Shown one piece after another: positions 6,818 to 11,035 of a DNA stretch of 11,035 bases (the stretch's first letter is position 1; every line of letters starts with the position of its first letter). This DNA is from Helicobacter sp. (GTDB lineage Bacteria > Campylobacterota > Campylobacteria > Campylobacterales > Helicobacteraceae). The stretch is from assembly GCA_029264655.1 (NCBI GenBank), contig JARHZY010000091.1, positions 1-11,035 of the forward strand, given 5' to 3'. The notes below the pieces were generated by a model, which saw only the letters and a program-made list of their open reading frames with translations, made no database searches and had not been told where the DNA came from. The translations under genes and the position numbers were made by a program.

Positions 6818-8107
6818 ATGCTAAAGAAAATAATAGCTGCAAGTGCAATGTGTGCATTTTCTTGTGGAATAAGTTTTGGTAAAATAGGTGCATTGGATAT
6901 TATGGAATTTGGTGCAGAAGGCATCGCAAAATCTGGTATTACATATCGTTGTGTTGGTGATAATTCCCATGCAACATGTTATTTTAAAGACATAGATACA
7001 TTGCTTTTTCAGGTAAAAAATATGCGTACAGAAGCTTGGCTCACAGATAATCAATGGAAAAGCGAAATATCAGGTGATATAGTTGTCAATCTCAATAACG
7101 ATTCTGCAGTTTTTATGCCTAAAAGTTTTCGATGTGAAAATACAGAAGATTTAAAAGATTTACAAAATCTTAATAATGGTCGTTGTGTGATTACATCTGA
7201 TGTTGCAACACTAAGTATAGATTCTAAGGCACTTTCAGAATCAAAAACATACCGCTACAAAACAATGCCAACTATATTTTTGCAATATATCACAAAAATA
7301 GAAAGATTGAGCAAAGAATATGATCGCATTCAAACACAATATCACAACAAAGTAGCAGCATTACAACAAAAAGTCCATGAAGATCTAGATGATATTCAAA
7401 CAGAAATTGACATGCTTGCAACCGCTGAAATGCAAAACAATGGATATAGACATAGTTGTGGGCACAAAAGCACATCTCCACAAGAGAATCTCATGAGGCA
7501 GAAACAAGCAATTAAGAAAAATTATAATATTGCTTATGATGAGATTGTGCAACAATATGAAGATGATATGGCAGAATGGCAACAATCTGTTGTTACATGG
7601 TTAAATCAATATAACTTTGCTATAAATGAAGTGCGTGTTTATACACACACGAATAAACTTGCAGAAACAGCATTTGGCGTTTTTGCAAAAGAATATTTCA
7701 TGTTTAATGAAAATATTCCCCTTACAAAACAAGAACAAAAAGAACGTGATGAACAAAAAAAGCAACTCACAGCACAATACTATGCTGGCTTGGAGGCTAT
7801 GCGAGCAGCAAGCATTACTTTTATTGAGCAAAGCCCATATTTAGAAGAGCATTTGAAAGAGAGTTTGCAAAAAATTGTAGCTGAATATGCAAAGCTTTTT
7901 GACCCAAATGCACATAAAAGAAGTGTTAAAATACTAATAACTCCTAAAAATAACAATTTAGTAAAGCTTGGTGATGAAGCACAAAAGCTAATAGCTGCTT
8001 ATAACACAAAAGGCAATAAAGAAACAGAAATGTTCCAAGCATTATTTGATATTATCAATCGTTATGATATAAAAGCTGTAAAATTATGGCCAGAACAACA
8101 GCAATAG
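6818..8107 (+). CDS. Exported coiled-coil protein of unknown function
   Basis: I do not recognise a family for this 429-residue protein. It begins with a clear Sec signal peptide (MLKKIIAASAMCAFSCGISFG), probably cleaved near residue 21. Cys16 in AFSCG is a poor lipobox, so a lipoprotein is less likely. Residues about 25-145 look like a beta-rich domain with four cysteines (C45, C54, C106, C123), compatible with two periplasmic disulfides. Residues about 155-320 are highly charged and helical, with long heptad-like Glu/Lys/Gln segments interrupted by a Gly-His-Cys stretch (RHSCGHKS, 211-218). The C-terminal third (about 320-425) is mixed helical. It lies 143 bases after the ABC-F gene with its own promoter candidate, so it is probably transcribed alone. 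A periplasmic or cell-surface location is inferred. It may be genus-restricted. Confidence 0.8.
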   Translation: MLKKIIAASAMCAFSCGISFGKIGALDIMEFGAEGIAKSGITYRCVGDNSHATCYFKDIDTLLFQVKNMRTEAWLTDNQWKSEISGDIVVNLNNDSAVFMPKSFRCENTEDLKDLQNLNNGRCVITSDVATLSIDSKALSESKTYRYKTMPTIFLQYITKIERLSKEYDRIQTQYHNKVAALQQKVHEDLDDIQTEIDMLATAEMQNNGYRHSCGHKSTSPQENLMRQKQAIKKNYNIAYDEIVQQYEDDMAEWQQSVVTWLNQYNFAINEVRVYTHTNKLAETAFGVFAKEYFMFNENIPLTKQEQKERDEQKKQLTAQYYAGLEAMRAASITFIEQSPYLEEHLKESLQKIVAEYAKLFDPNAHKRSVKILITPKNNNLVKLGDEAQKLIAAYNTKGNKETEMFQALFDIINRYDIKAVKLWPEQQQ

Positions 8108-8114
8108 ATTCTAT

Positions 8115-8156
8115 ATAGGGGGAGTGGAGTCTAACTAAAACACCCCAAACCCCTAT
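8115..8156 (+). terminator. GC-rich hairpin after the exported-protein gene
   Basis: ATAGGGG (8115-8121) pairs with CCCCTAT (8150-8156), enclosing a 28-base loop that itself contains another C-run (CACCCC). It begins eight bases after the stop codon and is conspicuous because the surroundings are very A+T-rich. No U-run follows on either strand. A terminator is possible; so is the end of a repeated intergenic element. Confidence 0.35.
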
Positions 8157-8245
8157 TAAAGAATGTTAAAACTTATAAACATTATGTATTGGGTAGGGAT
8201 AGAGATTATAGAGAAAAGCTAAAACTCATTCAATGGTTAAAATAG
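8135..8245 (+). pseudogene. Possible coding remnant without a start codon
   Basis: A stop-free frame of 36 codons ends at TAG 8243-8245 and has no ATG. Its second half reads HYVLGRDRDYREKLKLIQ, a charged, helix-like, protein-looking composition unlike the hydrophobic translations usual in A+T-rich noncoding DNA. It may be the tail of a lost gene. Open frames of this length are expected by chance in 900 bases read six ways, so confidence is low and no family is proposed. Confidence 0.2.
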
Positions 8246-8986
8246 CTATAATACCATAACACAATGTTAAGTTGCTTTTCTTCAAGCATAATGATAAACA
8301 ATAAGATAAAAAGATGCTTTGAGATATTTATTACTAGAGTTAGAAATAAATACGCCTAAAAGCGGTATAGCACATACTAGTAATTAAAAACAACATATGC
8401 TTTATATTAAAATAAATACATAGCAACATGAAATTCTTCTCTCTGCATTACAAGTGCCTTTGTAAGAATATAAGATTTTCCCTGCATATAATATTAGTAT
8501 TTTACTTTTAAATGGTATAAAAATATTGGAATAGGCTACAAAATAGCAAGCAACAAACAAATAGTGAATTTCTAAAATATGTAACCATTGGAGTATTGTA
8601 AAAGCCTAAAAATGGTGAAATCATATACTAAATCGCTATTAAATTGCAATAATTTAATATAATAGCATAATGAGACTTTTAAATATTTTGCCCTAAAAAA
8701 AGCTAAGCATTACTAATCTACACTCGACAAACTTTTTATTTTATCTTATAAACCATATTTATAACCCAAATAACTTTTATTTTTATGCAATACGATGCAA
8801 TCATATTAACATTTATTTGAGTAATGGCATAGCGTGATTCTATACTCCTACCTATATTTTCCTAAAAATAAAATGTTCTTACTTAAAGCAGAGATTAAAA
8901 TATGGCTTGTTGGTAATAAACTATATTATGTGTGAGAGAACACTCTTAGCAAATAGAAATGAAAGGTATATACTAAGTATAAATAT

Positions 8987-9022
8987 TCATTCTAAAATAA
9001 GCATATCTTTATTGCCAAAATT
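8987..9022 (-). repeat. Tail-coding repeat, copy 3
   Basis: This encodes QNFGNKDMLILE and the stop codon. It matches the other two copies at nearly every base over the NFGNKDM codons; one difference is GGC instead of GGT for the second glycine. Confidence 0.75.
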
Positions 9023-9379
9023 TTGCATTAAGTCAGAATCTATATTTTTAACAACATATTGTTTAGTATATGGGGAATGAGCTATTTTTTCTTTCTCTTT
9101 ATCATAACAAGTAAGTGTAAGTGCTATATCACCATTATCTAACTTTTCTCTCACAACAACTGCTAATAAATTGCTATTTTCTTGAAGTTGCTTTAAAATC
9201 TCTGTTTGTTGAAAAAAGCCTATCACCTCTTTCATACTTAAGCTTTCTTGTTTAATAGATTCTATGCTATTAGATTCTATATTATTAGATTTTTTTCTTG
9301 TAAAGAAAAATATGCCAATAGCAATAACAACAAAACCTATTACACCTATAAGTATATTTGTAGTATTATCTTGCATCAT
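8987..9379 (-). CDS. Membrane-anchored small protein with the NFGNKDM C-terminal tail (third of three)
   Basis: The 130-residue protein is of unknown function. Residues 9-27 form one transmembrane helix followed at once by RKK (28-30), which predicts a short N-terminus outside and the rest in the cytoplasm. A polar spacer (SNNIESNSIESIKQ) leads to a helix (about 47-68) and the shared domain (about 71-130): LLAVVVREKL, DNGD, a strand with Cys91, YDKEKEKI, a short helix DSDLMQ and the terminal NFGNKDMLILE, which ends at the stop codon. The two sister proteins upstream have the same last 60 residues but different N-termini. AGGAG lies directly after the preceding gene's stop codon; ATG at 9376 has the better spacing (six bases) than ATG at 9379. 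Last gene of the AAA operon; no terminator is evident after it. Confidence 0.8.
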   Translation of the reverse strand: MMQDNTTNILIGVIGFVVIAIGIFFFTRKKSNNIESNSIESIKQESLSMKEVIGFFQQTEILKQLQENSNLLAVVVREKLDNGDIALTLTCYDKEKEKIAHSPYTKQYVVKNIDSDLMQNFGNKDMLILE

Positions 9380-9387
9380 TTACTCCT

Positions 9388-9426
9388 TTATTCTAAAACA
9401 AGCATATCTTTATTACCAAAATTATT
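9388..9426 (-). repeat. Tail-coding repeat, copy 2
   Basis: This encodes NNFGNKDMLVLE and the stop codon. Over the NNFGNKDM codons (24 bases) it is identical to copy 1 at 9728-9766, although the sequences further upstream have diverged almost completely. Confidence 0.75.
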
Positions 9427-9717
9427 TTTAGTTTCAGAATCAAGCTCTTCACTTGTAATACCCTCTGCATTTGTATTACTTTCATTATGCACACCTTCAA
9501 TCTTTTCTGTGCGTTTATTAAAAAGGCAATTTATAATATTACAATTACCATTTTTTAAATTCTCTTTTACAACAACCGCCAACCTATCCTTATCCTCTTG
9601 TAATGCCCTAAGTCGTTTTGGATCTTGAAACCAATTGATGATGTTTCTTGCAAAATTAAGTATTTTAACAAAAGTCTTTTTTATCCATTCCCATGCACTA
9701 AGTATAAAATCTAGCAT
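9388..9717 (-). CDS. Small protein with amphipathic aromatic N-terminus and NFGNKDM tail (second of three)
   Basis: The 109-residue protein is of unknown function. I chose ATG at 9717 because AGGGAGG (9729-9723), a very strong Shine-Dalgarno, lies five bases before it. An in-frame TTG at 9735 would add six residues encoded by that same ribosome binding site and is unlikely. Residues 1-35 are amphipathic and rich in Trp, Phe, Ile and Lys (SAWEWIKKTFVKILNF), suggesting peripheral membrane binding or a protein interface rather than a spanning helix. Residues about 36-109 are the shared domain: RLAVVVKENL, KNGN, Cys64, FNKRTEKI, an acidic Asn/Ser/Glu-rich insert (about 74-92, longer than in the sisters) and the terminal NFGNKDMLVLE. 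It starts ten bases after the first small gene and ends eight bases before the third. Confidence 0.8.
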   Translation of the reverse strand: MLDFILSAWEWIKKTFVKILNFARNIINWFQDPKRLRALQEDKDRLAVVVKENLKNGNCNIINCLFNKRTEKIEGVHNESNTNAEGITSEELDSETKNNFGNKDMLVLE

Positions 9718-9722
9718 ATAAA

Positions 9723-9729
9723 CCTCCCT
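9723..9729 (-). promoter_or_regulatory. Strong Shine-Dalgarno overlapping a stop codon
   Basis: AGGGAGG begins inside the TAG (9730-9728) of the first small gene and precedes the ATG of the second by five bases. It fixes the start of the second gene and implies translational coupling. Confidence 0.75.
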
Positions 9730-9766
9730 ATTCAATTATAATCATATCTTTATTACCAAAATTATT
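9728..9766 (-). repeat. Tail-coding repeat, copy 1
   Basis: This encodes NNFGNKDMIIIE and the stop codon. It is the first of the three copies in transcription order. After the ATG codon of Met125 it differs from copy 2, using isoleucine codons in place of leucine and valine. Confidence 0.75.
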
Positions 9767-10117
9767 CTTTAAATCATCGCAAATACTATCTGTTTTTACT
9801 TTTAAAAATAAATCACCAATTTCTGCTAAAGGCTCTTTATTTTTATTAAGAAAACAACATTTAAGGATAATTTTACCATCTTGCATTTCTTTTGTAACAC
9901 TTGCTGCACTATGCTTATTTTGGTTGAAATTATCTTGAATCCATTTCATGAGTTCTTTAAAAGTGTATTGCTGGCATTCTATTTCTGTATAACCCCATGC
10001 AGCTAATACTGCCTTAGTGCCAAGCTCTTTTAAATATTGAATTGCCTCTTCAATTTCTATACCATATTTTTTAAAGAGCACTAATAACTCTTTTAACAAA
10101 TCATCTTTTCTTATCAT
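9728..10117 (-). CDS. Soluble helical small protein with NFGNKDM tail (first of three)
   Basis: The 129-residue protein is of unknown function. There is no signal or membrane segment. Residues 1-65 are predicted helical and charged (MIRKDDLLKELLVLFKKYG, then EEAIQYLKELGTK, then TFKELMKWIQDNF). Residues about 68-129 are the most diverged copy of the shared domain: AASVTKEMQDGK, then a strand ending in Cys87-Cys88, FLNKNKEPL, a strand LFLKVK, a helix ICDDLK and the terminal NFGNKDMIIIE. Cys88 aligns with the single cysteine of each sister protein. The gene starts 17 bases inside the end of the AAA ATPase gene, with AAGGAG eight bases before its ATG, so it is coupled to the ATPase. This points to a shared function with the ATPase, such as partner or substrate. 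Confidence 0.8.
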   Translation of the reverse strand: MIRKDDLLKELLVLFKKYGIEIEEAIQYLKELGTKAVLAAWGYTEIECQQYTFKELMKWIQDNFNQNKHSAASVTKEMQDGKIILKCCFLNKNKEPLAEIGDLFLKVKTDSICDDLKNNFGNKDMIIIE

Positions 10118-11035
10118 GATTTTTGCTCCTTATAGTTTTAAAATTTCCTTTTTTAAGGTTTTTTTTAATATTTTTTCCTAAAGATTTATTTCTGTTTTCT
10201 GCTCCATGTGCTTTATCAAACTCTTGTTTATAAGTCTTAAACGCTTTCTTAAAACATCTAAAATCAGGCAGTATATCATCTTTTGCCGCTGCAATTAAGC
10301 CATTTAAAACTGCATTCTTAATCTCACGCCCTGAAAATCCATCTGCCAATTCACTTAATGTATCTAATTCGCACTCACTTAGCCTATCTGCTCCTTTCTC
10401 ATAGAGTTTAGGTGGGATATGTTTTAAAATAATTGTTTTTCTCTGCTTTTTGTTTGGTAACTCAAAACAAATAGAACGCAAGATTCTGCTATGAAATGCT
10501 TTATCATAATTTTCAAGTAAATTTGTAGCAAAGATAACAATTACCGCCCTTTCCTCTAAAAGCTTCAAAAGCTCACTACGCAAAGAATTTAATGCTTGAT
10601 CTGCACTCTGTGCTATATTTGAAATCCTTTTGCCTAAAAAGCTATCAGCCTCATCAAAAAATAAGATGGCATTATGCTTTTGGGCTAGATCAAAAGCAGT
10701 AACAAGATTTTTAGGTGCATCACCAACAAATTTAGATTCTATATCTGCATAGTTGCTATGGATAATTTGCCTTCCTAGCTCATGAGCAATGATATGCGCA
10801 CTCATTGTTTTGCCTGTGCCCGGTTTTCCATGAAAATTAATAATCGTCTTTGCTATGCCATCTACTTCTTTAAAACCCCAATCATCATAAATAAGTGATT
10901 GCTTCTGTACTAAAGCTATGGTTTCAAGAATGGCTTTTTTTGTTTTCTTGCTTAGCTCTATTTGCTCTATGCTATATCGCGGGTTTTCTATTCTAAGGCT
11001 TAGGCTAGGGGCATTCTCTTGTTGCTGTTTGATTG
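10101..11035 (-). CDS. AAA ATPase (classical, CDC48/SpoVK-like), 5' end outside the window
   Basis: The frame stays open to the right edge, giving 310 visible residues. An internal ATG at 10805 is not the start, because Walker A lies just before it. Motifs by visible residue: a WGF element (52-54), Walker A GKPGTGKT (69-76), pore-loop-like ESKFVGD (99-105), Walker B ILFFDEAD (123-130), sensor 1 Asn171 in IFATN, arginine-finger candidates Arg183 and Arg186 in FHSRILR, and sensor 2 Gly-Arg in FSGREIKNAV (232-241). All ATPase residues are present, so an active hexameric remodelling or unfolding enzyme is expected. No protease domain follows; the protein ends in a lysine-rich tail (about 278-310). 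The tail codons include runs of six, eight and six A. Its stop overlaps the first small gene by 17 bases. The N-terminal substrate-binding part is not visible. Confidence 0.9.
   Translation of the reverse strand, partial: IKQQQENAPSLSLRIENPRYSIEQIELSKKTKKAILETIALVQKQSLIYDDWGFKEVDGIAKTIINFHGKPGTGKTMSAHIIAHELGRQIIHSNYADIESKFVGDAPKNLVTAFDLAQKHNAILFFDEADSFLGKRISNIAQSADQALNSLRSELLKLLEERAVIVIFATNLLENYDKAFHSRILRSICFELPNKKQRKTIILKHIPPKLYEKGADRLSECELDTLSELADGFSGREIKNAVLNGLIAAAKDDILPDFRCFKKAFKTYKQEFDKAHGAENRNKSLGKNIKKNLKKGNFKTIRSKNHDKKR

Larger units (their letters stand above)
8108..8986. other. 879-base gene-free region between convergent genes
   Basis: This is the longest noncoding stretch in the window. 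It lies between the 3' ends of the exported-protein gene and the AAA operon. It has one GC-rich hairpin at its left edge, a possible coding remnant (8135-8245), and other short protein-looking frames such as a 24-codon stretch ending TPKSGIAHTSN on the plus strand (stop near 8386) and a 26-codon frame on the minus strand (8487-8407). No tRNA, transposase, terminal inverted repeat or CRISPR repeat is visible. The plus strand has TATAAT (8658-8663), but no defined RNA after it. Decayed accessory DNA next to the operon is the likeliest reading. Confidence 0.5.

Noticed and set aside
8407..8487. 26-codon minus-strand frame with a protein-like translation (ILTKALVMQREEF)
   Set aside because: No Shine-Dalgarno, no extension upstream (TAA close before the ATG) and too short to separate from chance; mentioned only as part of the gene-free stretch.
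8658..8760. TATAAT followed by A+T-rich sequence, a possible small RNA gene
   Set aside because: No defined hairpin or terminator follows, and TATAAT matches are frequent in this composition.
9248..9628. Plus-strand 126-codon frame antisense to the second and third small genes
   Set aside because: It crosses two coupled genes with strong ribosome binding sites and shared C-terminal motifs; the antisense frame has Ser/Phe-rich composition typical of a shadow.
9718..9735. TTG start at 9735 for the second small protein, giving 115 residues
   Set aside because: The extra six codons consist of the Shine-Dalgarno AGGGAGG itself, which is ideally placed for the ATG at 9717.
8987..9766. CRISPR array, because a short sequence recurs at about 350-base intervals
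   Set aside because: The repeated units are C-terminal codons of three genes; spacing and length do not fit CRISPR repeats.
1..11035. tRNA or rRNA genes, transposase or integrase genes
   Set aside because: No T-loop consensus with matching stems, rRNA-like sequence or recombinase motif was found on either strand by eye.

Overview
The window is strongly A+T-rich. It carries the core-gene style of Campylobacterota, most likely a Helicobacter and probably of the enterohepatic type. The evidence is a CcoI/FixI-like copper ATPase N-terminus, a compact NusA without the C-terminal repeats of enterobacteria, a short DedA protein whose sequence resembles campylobacterial homologues as I remember them, and codons ending mostly in A or T. 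The species assignment is inference.

Layout. Positions 1-143 (minus strand) hold the first 47 codons of a heavy-metal P-type ATPase running off the left edge. Positions 444-1160 (minus) encode a class III sirtuin. A 418-base divergent spacer follows. Next on the plus strand are a ten-helix EamA/DMT transporter (1579-2490), a 319-base spacer with a possible 32-residue membrane peptide on the other strand, and a DedA/VTT membrane protein (2810-3424). After these come nusA (3538-4689) and a Uup-like ABC-F ATPase (4689-6674), which overlap by one base. The last plus-strand gene is an exported, coiled-coil-rich protein of unknown function (6818-8107). This part is chromosomal housekeeping and transport.

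Positions 8108-8986 contain no convincing gene and lie between convergent genes. They hold one GC-rich hairpin and short coding-like fragments that may be decayed DNA.

The right end (8987-11035, minus strand) is the unusual part: a tightly coupled four-gene operon. A single-domain AAA ATPase, open to the right edge, is followed by three small proteins of 129, 109 and 130 residues. They have unrelated N-termini: soluble helical, amphipathic and aromatic, and single-membrane-anchor. They share a C-terminal domain of about 60 residues that always ends, exactly at the stop codon, in NFGNKDM plus four aliphatic/acidic residues. The gene junctions are a 17-base overlap and gaps of 10 and 8 bases, with Shine-Dalgarno sequences touching the preceding stop codons. 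I infer an ATPase-plus-client module in which the common C-terminal tail is the handle or assembly interface. I do not recognise it as a described system.

No tRNA, rRNA, CRISPR array, transposase or prophage gene was seen.
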